DNA of 64,000 nt from Bacteroidales bacterium UBA4772. Lineage in GTDB: Bacteria; Bacteroidota; Bacteroidia; Bacteroidales; VadinHA17. Location of the stretch: NCBI GenBank assembly GCA_002403305.1, contig DHHM01000005.1, forward strand, positions 4,795-68,794, written 5' to 3'. The notes beneath the pieces are model-generated. The model was given only the letters and a program-made list of their open reading frames with translations. It was not told the DNA's origin and did not search any database. Positions 1-9,300 of this stretch are shown one piece after another (within the stretch, counting starts at the first letter, position 1; each line of letters begins with the position of its first letter). The translations under genes were made by a program, and so were the position numbers.

Positions 1-1713
1 CAGAGTGCCGATGGAAACTTCAAGGATCATGACTTGTCAGGCGTAGGATCGCTTACTTCCACAAGCAGCCGTTCCGATGTATTATGGGGAACGGCATTCT
101 CAAACATCAACACTGCCAGTGGAGTCATTGAAAATGCCGCCGAAGTGGGCACCATTTCGGATGCTCTTATCGCAGAGGCAAGGTTCTTTCGGGCCTTCGA
201 CTATTTCCTGCTTGTTCAGACCTTCGGCGGAGTGCCGCTGGATCTTGGGTCAGGTGAACTGATGTTCAACACGACGCCCGTAAGGACCTCTGTACGCAAT
301 ACTGTGCCCGAGGTCTATACCAAAGCCATTTTCCCTGATCTGCTGACAGCAATAAATAATCTGCCTGAAACCCCGCGTGTGTCTGGTGCTGTGACCAAGA
401 CGGTCGCCCGGCTGTTCCTTGCCAAAGCTTACCTTACATACGGCTGGTGGCTCGAAAATCCCAATAATATCCCCACATATCCGGAGGCCGCACGGAGCGA
501 TCCTGACGGACATGACGCCCAGTGGTACTTCCAGCAGGCATATGATATAGCTGTTACTGCCATTGACAATCCCGGCCCATATGGACTGATGGATACCTAT
601 TATGACGTTAACCTGGCACAGAACGACAGAAACAAGGAGCACCTGTTGTGGGCTGATCATACGGAGGCAAGTGAGTATTATAACGGAGGCAGCCTTACCT
701 ATGGCGGTGGCGGTGCTCCGGATAACTTTGCTGTATGGATGGTCACATGGAACTATACGGAAATCAGAAGCGGTGCTGATCCCGCCTGGAGTTCGAAGAT
801 AAGCTCTGTTCAGCGTGAAGCAGAACAGCATCTGGGACGTCCCTGGACGCGCATGGCTCCCCCTATTGGCGTATTTACAAACACCTTCGCCGACAAGACC
901 AATGATTCCCGCTACGACGGCACCTTTACAACTGTATACCGTGCCAACTGGCCTAAGGGAGGCACCTCGAACACGGTGGCCTATAACGCAAACAGTCTGG
1001 AAGTATACCCGGGTGATGCCATTCTTACTTTCCTTGACGAGGAACCGGCTACACCTATTACTTACCCCACCGGGGCAGGTAACAGTAACATTGGTGCAGG
1101 GGAATTACCCGGCAGAGCAGATTTCGTAGTTTCTCCAAGCGGCATAAGCAGAATAGTCTATCCGGGGTTCTGGAAGTTGGGTACCTACCGGACTGACAAT
1201 GGTACCGGTCTGGGCCAACCCAATGCCGGCATCACACGTCCTTTCTACGCTGCCAAATTCTCGGAGCTCTATCTCGTAGCTGCTGAAGCTGCAGTGAAAG
1301 GTGCTTCCACGCAAGCCGGCAAGAGTGCCAGGGATTTGTTAAATGTCCTTCGTGCAAGGGCAGGCAAATGGCGTTGGGACAACAACGGCAATGTTGCAAA
1401 AGTAGCAGACTTCAGTGATGAAATGATGACTGCCACACCTGCCACCATTACCATTGACTATGTTCTTGAAGAGCGTTCCCGCGAACTGTTCGGAGAAGGA
1501 TACCGCTGGTTTGACCTTGTTCGTACCCAGAAATGGGAAACCATAGCTGGTTCTTACGAGATATGCGGGCCCACTAAAGGAGACCATACCCCGTTAGTGT
1601 ATAACCGCACAATTGAACCTAAACACTATCTGCGACCCATTCCGCAGGGACAGCTCGATGGTATGGAGTTGACCGAAGCCGAAAAAGCAGCATATCAGAA
1701 TCCGGGATACTAG
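1..1713 (+). CDS. SusD/RagB-family outer-membrane glycan-binding lipoprotein, 5' end missing
   Basis: SusD-like proteins sit on the cell surface over a SusC TonB-dependent transporter and help capture oligosaccharides. The frame is open from base 1, so the start, signal peptide and lipobox lie outside the window; the TTG at 34 is only the first possible start inside it. The part seen is about 570 residues. The helical TPR-like N-terminal half contains a block beginning EARFFRAFDYF near residue 48 (counted from base 34). The C-terminal SusD signature is present: EERSRELFGEG followed by YRWFDLVR near residues 480-498, then a YLRPIP block close to the end. The partner susC should lie just upstream. 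A rho-independent terminator follows at 1822-1855, so this ends a transcript. Position beside the xylan operon suggests xylan oligosaccharides as ligand, but that is inference. Confidence 0.93.
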   Translation, partial: QSADGNFKDHDLSGVGSLTSTSSRSDVLWGTAFSNINTASGVIENAAEVGTISDALIAEARFFRAFDYFLLVQTFGGVPLDLGSGELMFNTTPVRTSVRNTVPEVYTKAIFPDLLTAINNLPETPRVSGAVTKTVARLFLAKAYLTYGWWLENPNNIPTYPEAARSDPDGHDAQWYFQQAYDIAVTAIDNPGPYGLMDTYYDVNLAQNDRNKEHLLWADHTEASEYYNGGSLTYGGGGAPDNFAVWMVTWNYTEIRSGADPAWSSKISSVQREAEQHLGRPWTRMAPPIGVFTNTFADKTNDSRYDGTFTTVYRANWPKGGTSNTVAYNANSLEVYPGDAILTFLDEEPATPITYPTGAGNSNIGAGELPGRADFVVSPSGISRIVYPGFWKLGTYRTDNGTGLGQPNAGITRPFYAAKFSELYLVAAEAAVKGASTQAGKSARDLLNVLRARAGKWRWDNNGNVAKVADFSDEMMTATPATITIDYVLEERSRELFGEGYRWFDLVRTQKWETIAGSYEICGPTKGDHTPLVYNRTIEPKHYLRPIPQGQLDGMELTEAEKAAYQNPGY

Positions 1714-1821
1714 TCTTTCGCATTAGCGGATAATTATTGCCGGAGAGGAACCAATATCAATGATTGATTTGATTTGAAATATAATATGAAGTTAGTGATT
1801 AGTTAGGGTTGGTTCAGGTTA

Positions 1822-1855
1822 AAGTGTCCGTGGCTGCGTCCACGGGCACTTTTTT
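1822..1855 (+). terminator. Rho-independent terminator after susD
   Basis: A 12-bp stem (1822-1833 with 1840-1851, one G-U pair) closes a 6-nt loop and runs into five T residues. It separates the susD transcript from the corrinoid gene. Confidence 0.85.
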
Positions 1856-1857
1856 CC

Positions 1858-1865
1858 TATTTTTG
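1858..1865 (+). promoter_or_regulatory. Bacteroidota -7 box upstream of the corrinoid-protein gene
   Basis: TATTTTTG matches the TAnnTTTG -7 consensus of the Bacteroidota primary sigma factor. It lies directly after the susD terminator and 37 bases before the ATG at 1903. No clear TTTG -33 element is seen. Confidence 0.5.
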
Positions 1866-1902
1866 CCGAAACAGGCCTATTTTACCATTATAAATTTCTG
1901 AC

Positions 1903-2571
1903 ATGAATCAGCTTCTTGAGAAACTCTCTGCCTGCGTTGAATTTGGCAAGATTGATATAAAATCGCCTTATCCTCCTTCCATGAAAGACCAGGAGGGGGC
2001 TTTTGAGCTCACCCGGAACGCACTTGATGCCGGTATCAGTCCGGGTGAAATACTGGAGGAGGCCCTCATCCCTGCGATGTCACGCGTAGGACAGAAGTTC
2101 AGCAGGAACGAGATCTTCGTCCCCCAGATGCTCATGGCCGCAAAGGCAATGAGCAGCTCAATGACACATATCAGACCCTATTACCTCTCCGGTGAGACTA
2201 AGCGGAAAGGGACCTTTATCATAGGCACGGTTACCGGCGATCTGCATGACATAGGAAAGAACCTGGTAGCCATGATGATAGAGGGCGCTGGCTGGGAGAT
2301 CATTGATCTCGGGGTGGATGTAAGCGTTGATAAATTCATTGATGCTGCGGAGAAACACCCGGGAGCTGTCGTGGGACTTTCGGCACTGCTCACCACTACC
2401 ATGGAGAATATGCGCAGGACAGTGGCCACCCTGAAGGAGAAATTTCCTCACCTCCGGATCCTTGTGGGCGGAGCACCGGTAACAACAGAGTTCTGCGAAA
2501 AGATAGGCGCCGATTACTACTCTCCCGACCCCCAGGGTGCGGTTGATTACCTGAGCACCCTTGTTCGGTAA
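1903..2571 (+). CDS. Corrinoid (B12-binding) methyltransferase protein, MtaC/MtbC/MtvC-like
   Basis: Small methyl-carrier protein of 222 residues, the usual length for the corrinoid subunits of methanol, methylamine and O-demethylase systems. Residues 1-90 form the helical cap (B12-binding 2). The Rossmann-type B12 domain follows, with the base-off/His-on motif DLHDIG at 113-118 (His115 is the predicted cobalt ligand), SALL at 160-163 and a GG pair at 189-190. It would accept a methyl group from a methyltransferase I and hand it to the pterin protein encoded next. The ATG at 1903 is 37 bases after a good -7 box. A 204-base gap with its own candidate promoter separates it from the methyltransferase gene. 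The methyl donor cannot be read from this protein. It could also be the cobalamin module of a split methionine synthase. Confidence 0.9.
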   Translation: MNQLLEKLSACVEFGKIDIKSPYPPSMKDQEGAFELTRNALDAGISPGEILEEALIPAMSRVGQKFSRNEIFVPQMLMAAKAMSSSMTHIRPYYLSGETKRKGTFIIGTVTGDLHDIGKNLVAMMIEGAGWEIIDLGVDVSVDKFIDAAEKHPGAVVGLSALLTTTMENMRRTVATLKEKFPHLRILVGGAPVTTEFCEKIGADYYSPDPQGAVDYLSTLVR

Positions 2572-2652
2572 CATACCGCCTACCTTCGTCGCGATAAAGC
2601 CGGAACCCGATAACAGTAAACACAGGCTGTTGATTTGGGAGATAATAAACCT

Positions 2653-2660
2653 TATATTTG
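2653..2660 (+). promoter_or_regulatory. Candidate promoter for the pterin methyltransferase and activation gene pair
   Basis: TATATTTG (2653-2660) fits the TAnnTTTG box, with TTTG at 2634-2637 as a possible -33 element. The 15-base spacing is shorter than the usual 19-21. It lies in the 204-base gap between 2571 and 2776, in which nothing else was recognised. Confidence 0.4.
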
Positions 2661-2775
2661 CTGCTGTATGGCCATCTTCTTTAACCTCTTGGACTATAAA
2701 TTATTAACCGTAATCCTAAAAGAGACAGAGAGTGATTCCCCAGAATCCGGTTTGTCTGATAAATAGCCTTGGCTT

Positions 2776-3621
2776 ATGAAAACAGTACTGTCGGGAAAAA
2801 CAAAAGAGGTAATAATAGATACAGATGGACCGGTCATCATTATCGGTGAGTCAATCAATCCTACCCGGCGAAAAAGGCTTGTTTCCACTCTTCAGGAGAA
2901 GAACTTTGAATATATGCTCTCCATTGCCAGGTCACAGATCGAGGCTATGGCTGACGTTCTGGATGTCAACGTCGGTTTCCCCGGGGTGGTGGATGAAGAG
3001 CTTCTGCCACAGGCAGTCATGGCACTGCAGGATAACTTCGACATACCTCTCTGCCTTGACTCTCCCAACCCGTCGGCCATCGAGGCGGCACTGAAGGTGG
3101 CAAGAGGGAAGTGCCTCATCAACTCGGTGAACGGCGAGGAGAAGTCGCTGGAGAGACTCCTTCCTATTGCAAAGGAGTACGGTGCCGCAATCATAGGCCT
3201 GGTTCTGGATGATGACGGTATCACCCATGACCCTGAGAAGCGGCTGAAGATAGCCGAAAAGATCATCGAACGTGCAGTCCGTATCGGTATTAAGGAGGAG
3301 GATGTGATTATTGACCCACTGGCCATGGCTGTCAGCGCCGACCCCAATGCCTGCCGGGTAACACTTGAGACCATCAGGCTGGTACATGACCGGCTGGGGC
3401 ATAACATCACGCAGGGGGCGAGCAATATCTCGTTCGGACTCCCCAACCGTGAGAACATCAACAATGCCTATATGGCCATGTCAATATTGAACGGACTCAC
3501 CTGCCCGATTGCCAATCCCGAGAAGATCACAGGACTGGTGCGCGCGGCAGATATTGTCCTTGGCAGGGATGACTATGCCATCAGGTTTATTGAACATTAC
3601 CAGGCAACCCTTCAATCCTGA
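2776..3621 (+). CDS. Methyltetrahydrofolate:corrinoid methyltransferase (pterin-binding, AcsE/MtvA/MetH-domain family)
   Basis: A 281-residue TIM barrel of the dihydropteroate-synthase superfamily that moves a methyl group between a corrinoid protein and N5 of tetrahydrofolate. Visible family blocks are GESINPT at 24-30, DVN at 63-65, NSVNGE at 116-121, the DDD stretch near 145 and GASNISFGLPNR at 204-215, all characteristic of the MetH pterin domain and AcsE. In O-demethylases this is methyltransferase II (Moorella MtvA). The homocysteine domain of full MetH is absent. Corrinoid gene upstream and activation-domain gene 26 bases downstream, same strand. The reaction can run either way; with methyl-THF reductase and formate dehydrogenase nearby, methyl-THF formation followed by oxidation is a reasonable reading. 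Confidence 0.9.
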   Translation: MKTVLSGKTKEVIIDTDGPVIIIGESINPTRRKRLVSTLQEKNFEYMLSIARSQIEAMADVLDVNVGFPGVVDEELLPQAVMALQDNFDIPLCLDSPNPSAIEAALKVARGKCLINSVNGEEKSLERLLPIAKEYGAAIIGLVLDDDGITHDPEKRLKIAEKIIERAVRIGIKEEDVIIDPLAMAVSADPNACRVTLETIRLVHDRLGHNITQGASNISFGLPNRENINNAYMAMSILNGLTCPIANPEKITGLVRAADIVLGRDDYAIRFIEHYQATLQS

Positions 3622-3647
3622 CTGCTTTCAATTATACATTCAGAGAA

Positions 3648-4304
3648 ATGCTGCCCTCAGTCAGGGCGCTGGAGAGAGCAATGGGATATTCCGCAGGTAA
3701 AGCCCCGGGGCCCCTCACAGCCCTTATCGCGGAGGTATCTGCCGAGCTCATGCTGCTTGAGGAGATCAGGGCGGAGTACAGGATAATTGATGATATCGCA
3801 ATTGGTACCGATGCCGGCACACTTAAGGTTCAGGAAGTCACCTTCAGCCCTGGCCGCACTGTCTCCGGGCAGATCCGTGAGGCGGAGAAGGTCGCCCTCT
3901 TTGTCTGCACGGCAGGAGCGACAGTCAGTGACCGCAGCAGATGCAGTACCGCGGATGCTGACCTTCTGAAAGGATATGTCTATGACGTAACAGGAACCAT
4001 GGTGGTCGAAAAGGCAGCTGACATGATGCTGCGGGAGCTTCGGCGTACAATGGAGGCCGGCGGCTACGGGATAACCAACAGGTTCAGTCCCGGCTACTGC
4101 GGATGGGATCTGGCTGAGCAGCACAAACTGTTCATCTTTCTCAGGGATAATTACTGCGGAGTCACACTTACAGAATCGGCCCTGATGAAACCCGTCAAGT
4201 CAGTCAGCGGGATTATCGGAATTGGCAGGAAGGTGAGATTTGCTCCCTATAATTGTAGTCTGTGTGATGATAAAAACTGCCTTTACCGGGGCAGAAAAAC
4301 CTAG
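3648..4304 (+). CDS. Free-standing B12-dependent methionine synthase activation-domain protein with C-terminal Cys cluster
   Basis: A 218-residue protein resembling the AdoMet-binding activation domain at the C-terminus of MetH, which rescues oxidised cob(II)alamin by reductive methylation. The block SPGYCGWD at 147-154 corresponds to the conserved R/S-P-G-Y segment of that domain, and a conserved DVTGTMVVEKAAD region lies near 113-125. The extreme C-terminus carries Cys203, Cys206 and Cys211, a small cluster that MetH does not have and that could hold an Fe-S centre or metal; this is inference. It lies 26 bases after the pterin methyltransferase gene, so it probably serves the same corrinoid protein. 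No RACE/RamA-type activator was seen in the window, so this protein may replace it. The gene stops just before a convergent spacer. Confidence 0.8.
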   Translation: MLPSVRALERAMGYSAGKAPGPLTALIAEVSAELMLLEEIRAEYRIIDDIAIGTDAGTLKVQEVTFSPGRTVSGQIREAEKVALFVCTAGATVSDRSRCSTADADLLKGYVYDVTGTMVVEKAADMMLRELRRTMEAGGYGITNRFSPGYCGWDLAEQHKLFIFLRDNYCGVTLTESALMKPVKSVSGIIGIGRKVRFAPYNCSLCDDKNCLYRGRKT

Positions 4305-4373
4305 GGATTTTCGATTTTCGATTTTCGGACAGACTACTGCATGTTGCCCTCCCCGCAAGCTGGCTGCTCGCGG

Positions 4374-4394
4374 TAATGACCCACCGGGTCATTA
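4374..4394. repeat. Dispersed palindromic repeat, copy 1
   Basis: Arms 4374-4382 and 4386-4394 are perfect complements around ACC. The same AATGACCC-ACC-GGGTCATT core, with similar flanks (a gctcg...ccctctatt word), recurs at 37277-37297. Here it lies in the 113-base convergent gap between the activation-domain gene and the esterase gene, where it could also act as a bidirectional terminator. The gap begins with three copies of GATTTTC near 4309. Confidence 0.65.
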
Positions 4395-4417
4395 CTCTTC
4401 GCTCGCCCCTCTATTGC

Positions 4418-6376
4418 CTAATGCCTGCTGCCTACTGCCTGATCAGTACGGAACGGTGCTGCTGGCAGACCCTCTCTGTTATACAGATTGGCTCCAACAG
4501 GATTATCAGCCCAGGCGTACCTGACGGCCACCGGTCTTTTGATCTTCCGGTTTTTGACAATCACCCTGTCGCCCCTGATCCTGGCCTTAGCCCAGACGAA
4601 CTGCATATCCTCACCTGCGATGGCGAAGTGGCCGGGTCGTCTGCTGCCCCTGGCAACCAGTCCTGATCCTGTGTTGTCAAAGGAGATCAATATCTTCCGT
4701 CCCCTGACTGTCATTGACCTGTATGTAGGTCCGGAAAAGACAGTCTCGTCGTCTCCGTAGGCTACCTTCCCTGCAGCCAGTGCCAGGCGTTTCCCTACAT
4801 CCCTCTTATTCAGAGGATGGATGTCATTCCATTCGCCGATGTCATATGTCACCGCCATTCCGGTAGCAGGCAGCTTCAGCGCTTCCGTCTGTGCTTCCCT
4901 GAACATCGCCCATCCGCTCTCTGATGGAGTCTCTTTTGCTTCCATGAAGTTCGGCAGCTGCACCACGAGGAACGGGACATCACCCTGACCGAGGTTTTTC
5001 CTCCAGTCTCTTATCAAAGCAGGAAGGAGCTTGCGGTATTCATCCGGCCTTCCGGCATTTGACTCCCCCTGGTACCATAAGATGCCCTTGATGCCGTAGT
5101 TCAGCAGGGGCGCCAGCATCGCGTTAAAGAGTCCCCCGGGTGTGTATCCGAAAAATGTCTGTCCCCTTAGTGGAGGCATAACTGCACCCACTTTATATTT
5201 CCACTCGCCCTCAAGGCTGATCCGGAAGTCACCTGCAGACAGATCATAATGTTTTTCCGGTACGAATCCTCCGTCCCCGATATTACTTATCACTCTTACG
5301 GTCAAAATGTTACTGCCTTCCTTTAACAGGCCGGCCGGGATTGTATACCGTCGCGGAGGGTACTGGTAAGATACTGTGCCAATGAATGTTCCGTTCAAAA
5401 ACGATGAGTCCGCATCAACGATCCTCCCGAGGTTGATGCTGCCGGGTTGTCCTGCCGCCGATGCCGGTACAGTTATCTCTTTCCTGAACCATACAGCGCC
5501 ATTGAGGCCCTTGAGCTCCGTGGCCGACCAGTGTCCGGGAACTGTCGTTGTCTTCCAGTCGTCCGTTGACATAGCCGGGTCATGCCATTTCACCCCGGGG
5601 GTCAGATAGGCTTCATCAGCCTTCATAAGCTGACCGTACCAATCCTGTGTGCGTTTATGGTCAGCGGCGGCTATGGCAGCCATGAGCGAGTCCGACTTGT
5701 ATTTCTGAAGCTCATTGTAGTGCACGGGGAACTCCTTGAGGCTCTCCTCGCTTATCCATGCCTCGGCCGGTGATCCGCCGAAGGCTGAGGTGAGAAGTCC
5801 GACAGGCACTCCATAGGTGTCGTAAAGATGTACCGCAAAGAACCAGGCGGTAGCGGAGAAGTCGAGCACGGTTTCCGGATTTGCTGCGACCCATCTTCCT
5901 GCCGAAAGATCCTTGTGTGGCTCTTTAAATGAAAAGACCTTGGGTACAATGAATGACCTGATGAATTTATTCTCCGCGGCTGCAATCTCTGCCTCATATA
6001 GTGGCCGTACTCTCCTGACCGGCAATTCCATGTTCGACTGACCTGAGCAGAGCCACACATCGCCTATCATGATATCGCTGACAGTGAGCCTGTTGCTGGC
6101 CTCTATTGTCATTGTATGGGGCCCTCCGGCCTTCATGGGGGGAAGCATGACCATCCACTCGCCGCCGTCATCGGCACTGGCAGTCAGTTCTGTCCCGGCA
6201 AAAGTGACGGTGAGGTTTTCACCCGGGGAGGCCCAGCCCCATATTTTCAGTTCCGTATCCCGCTGCAGCACCATGCCGTTGCTTATCAGTCTGGGAAGTC
6301 TTACCTGTCCATGCAAAGGAATCGCGATAAACAGTGCAAGGAGAATTGTCTGGAGGTGGAGGATTTGTGTTTTCAT
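4418..6376 (-). CDS. SASA-type (SGNH) carbohydrate O-acetylesterase, probable xylan acetylesterase
   Basis: A 652-residue secreted esterase of the sialate-O-acetylesterase family. A signal peptide ends near residue 23 (LHGQ). An Ig-like N-terminal domain precedes the SGNH hydrolase; the nucleophile serine lies in GQSNM near 112-116, the WYQGESN block comes near 440, and the catalytic Asp-His are in the DIHPLNKRD stretch near 515. A sugar-binding jelly-roll like that of GH2 enzymes interrupts the catalytic domain at about 265-400, an arrangement known in xylan-active CE20 enzymes. As last gene of the xylan operon, 18 bases after GH115, it most likely removes acetyl groups from xylan rather than sialate. 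The final residues run into spacer-like sequence. Confidence 0.85.
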   Translation of the reverse strand: MKTQILHLQTILLALFIAIPLHGQVRLPRLISNGMVLQRDTELKIWGWASPGENLTVTFAGTELTASADDGGEWMVMLPPMKAGGPHTMTIEASNRLTVSDIMIGDVWLCSGQSNMELPVRRVRPLYEAEIAAAENKFIRSFIVPKVFSFKEPHKDLSAGRWVAANPETVLDFSATAWFFAVHLYDTYGVPVGLLTSAFGGSPAEAWISEESLKEFPVHYNELQKYKSDSLMAAIAAADHKRTQDWYGQLMKADEAYLTPGVKWHDPAMSTDDWKTTTVPGHWSATELKGLNGAVWFRKEITVPASAAGQPGSINLGRIVDADSSFLNGTFIGTVSYQYPPRRYTIPAGLLKEGSNILTVRVISNIGDGGFVPEKHYDLSAGDFRISLEGEWKYKVGAVMPPLRGQTFFGYTPGGLFNAMLAPLLNYGIKGILWYQGESNAGRPDEYRKLLPALIRDWRKNLGQGDVPFLVVQLPNFMEAKETPSESGWAMFREAQTEALKLPATGMAVTYDIGEWNDIHPLNKRDVGKRLALAAGKVAYGDDETVFSGPTYRSMTVRGRKILISFDNTGSGLVARGSRRPGHFAIAGEDMQFVWAKARIRGDRVIVKNRKIKRPVAVRYAWADNPVGANLYNREGLPAAPFRTDQAVGSRH

Positions 6377-6394
6377 AATGTTTGTCTTAAGGTC

Positions 6395-9300
6395 TCAAGG
6401 TCTGATGTCTGAAGGTCCATTCTCTGAATGCAGTTCGCAGCCTTCTGTCCCCTTTAATGACTGCCGACTGATGACTGATGGCTGCCCGGAGTGGCTTTCC
6501 GGCGGTCCGAGGTATGACGGCCTGAGGCCACCGGTGTTTAATACTATCTTTTCAAGGACAATCCCGGGGTCTATCATCCAAATCTTCAAGGTGTGATAAC
6601 CGGGTTCCCTGACCGAAATTGTCCCTTTGACAAAGCGAGTAGCGTCCATTACAGTCTTTTCCCACTCACGGTTACCGTTCTCGGCGTTGAACTCCTTCGG
6701 CACCACTGTGAGAAGTTGCGGTTCACCGTCATCAACCGATATGCCTATCTGAAAATCCCTGTCAGGCAGGAAGTTAAGTGACGGAGCCATATGCAGGGTG
6801 GTTTCAAAATCACCGGCTGAAAAGAGGTACATCCGATATTCAAGCCACGGGGCATTTTCACCCGATTGGGCTGGCGGAGCGTCAGTCACCGCTGTTGCGC
6901 GCATGCCGGAATGGGTGCGGCCGTAGTCTTCAATCCACTCCCAGTACCTCTCTTCAGTGTCATGCCGGGAGGTGTAGCTGGCTGCTTCCATTGATACATA
7001 ACCGTCGCCTTCCACGAACCCTACCAGGGCTGCAGGATCGGGCAGGGCAGGGCAGAAGGCCGGGACCACAATTTTTATCTCTCCGCCGGCAGCGCTGACG
7101 GTTACCGTTCCCTCATGCAGCCCGCTGGTGAGCCCGGATCCTTCGACAGCGGATGATGCAGCCTTTAGCATGCCGGTCAGCATGGGCCAGTCGACGGTTA
7201 CCGTCACCCTCTGCTGGTCAGTCACTCTGCCGGAGGTGTGGCTCAGGGTGATCCAGGGGTTGTCAGCTGTGACTGCATAATCAAATGGTTCGCTGCCCCT
7301 GTTGAAGATTTCAAAGTACCTGGTCAGTTGGTTGAAGAGATCGAATTGTGGCAGGAGGGGAGCCTCATCCGCCCGCGGGGATGTCTGTGCCGTGCCGCCA
7401 GTTGCCATGCCTCCAGGGGATGTCTGTGTCGTGCCGACAGTTGCCATCGCTTCAGGGGATGTCTGTACAATCCCGCCAGTTTTCACAGCTACAGTAGATG
7501 ACTCCGTTGTACTTTCGGTCGCTGTCAGGGCCCATGCTGCCCGCGATCCCTCCACTGCCACCGCCGGGGAGGCATTACCCGGGACGGCAGGTCTTTCCAG
7601 TTTTATGTGCCTCAGGCTGTTTGCCGGAGGATCGTTCCATGCCACGTAGCCCAGGTGGGCCTGGTCCATGAAATGTTTCCACCTTCCGTTGGCATAGACG
7701 CGGTTGTAGTAACCCATAAGTGCCGTGTCAGCCCTGAAGAGCTCTTCAGTGCGGTCAGCCATCTCCGCAGCGTTCGCTCTGCCCTGAGCCGCATAGAGAG
7801 CGTTCTTGCCGGCGGTGACATAGAGCTCATTTACCAGGGCGCATGCCTTCACCGGGAAGAGGACCAGGTGGAAGTATGCATCGTACATCTCCTCCGGCAT
7901 CTGCTTACCGACAGCCTCCGCCCTGGCAACCAGGCTGTTGTATTCCTCCACAATCCTCTCTGCCTCGTTGTAGTTCACCAGGCTGTAGGTGTCAGGCCGC
8001 AGCAGTTCCGGCTTGCGGCGCCCGTTGTACCTGGTGTACTGAGCGATGATGTCGGCGATCTCCGGGGCATAGTCAGGACCGAAGACCGAGGCGGCCCATT
8101 GCGATGTCCATTCCGACATTGCATCGCTGCTGAATGCCTCTGTATCCCATGCGAGTGAGAGAAAATACTCAATTTGTACCTCATAACCCCTGAAGTGCCC
8201 GACATTTACTATCCAGATCCTGTCGGCGCCGTACTGTTTGGCCAGCGACATCTGGTCCCAGATTTTCGGGATCGGACTCGTGTTGATCCACTGGTAGCTG
8301 CGCGGCCCGCCGTGATAGTCGAAATGGTAATAGACCCCTGCGCCGCCGCTTCGCTTCCGTTCATCAGCTGTGGGAAGGCGTCTGACGTTGCCCCAGTTGT
8401 CTTCAGCCCACAGCAGTGTCACATCGTCCGGTACCCTCATTCCGGCGTGGTAGTAATCCTGTACCTCCTTGTACAGGCACCACATCTGCGGAACCCTGGT
8501 CACGTCAGGATTCAGTTCTTCAGCAATCAGACGGCGCTGAATGTCAACTATCTTTTCAAGTTTGGCGATGTTTCCTGCAGGTCCGCCCGGTCCCATCTCC
8601 GTGTCATCGGCACCCCTCAGCCCAATGGTAAGTATGCTCTCATAGTCCTTGTTCCTCCTGATGCCGTCACGCCAAAATTTCACCAATGTGTCGGCGTGAT
8701 CAGTCCAGCTCCAACTGCCAAGAGTGCTCTTATACCTCCGGTCCCACTCCTTCTGTGCCCTGATCATAGGCTCCTGGTGGCTGGTGCCCATGACAATGCC
8801 GTAGTCGTCAGCCAGCTTTGCGTTGCGCAGATCATCCTCATTGAAGGCGTTGTTCCACATTGCAGGCCATAGGTAGTTGGCCTTCAGCCTGAGCAGCAGC
8901 TCGAAGATTCTCGAGTAAAACTCACTGCCGTAATTGGCCACGCCGGGGGGTATGGGAGGATCGTCAGAGGGTGTGACATCACCGTACCTGAAGGAGACCC
9001 ATCTTGTCAGGGCAGGGTACTCATCATTGAGGAAGATGCCCCGGTATTTTACAGAAGGTTCTCCCGCGACATAGCGACCGGGATTCACATAGAGCTCTTC
9101 GCTCTTGCGGACAGGCACGTCAGCCCAAAAGTGCCAGGGTGAGACGCCGATCTGCCTGGAGATCTCATAGATGCCGTAGATCGTACCCCGCTTGTCGCTG
9201 CCGGCGATAACCAGGGCTCTCTTCACACCCGGGAATGGCCTCTCTACCGTTTCTATGAGATATGACTCCCATTTGCCTTCGATTGCAGTTACATCAATCC

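Noticed and set aside
2572..2775. Cobalamin riboswitch before the methyltransferase genes
   Set aside because: No B12-box-like conserved core was seen, and the spacer holds a promoter-like box instead.
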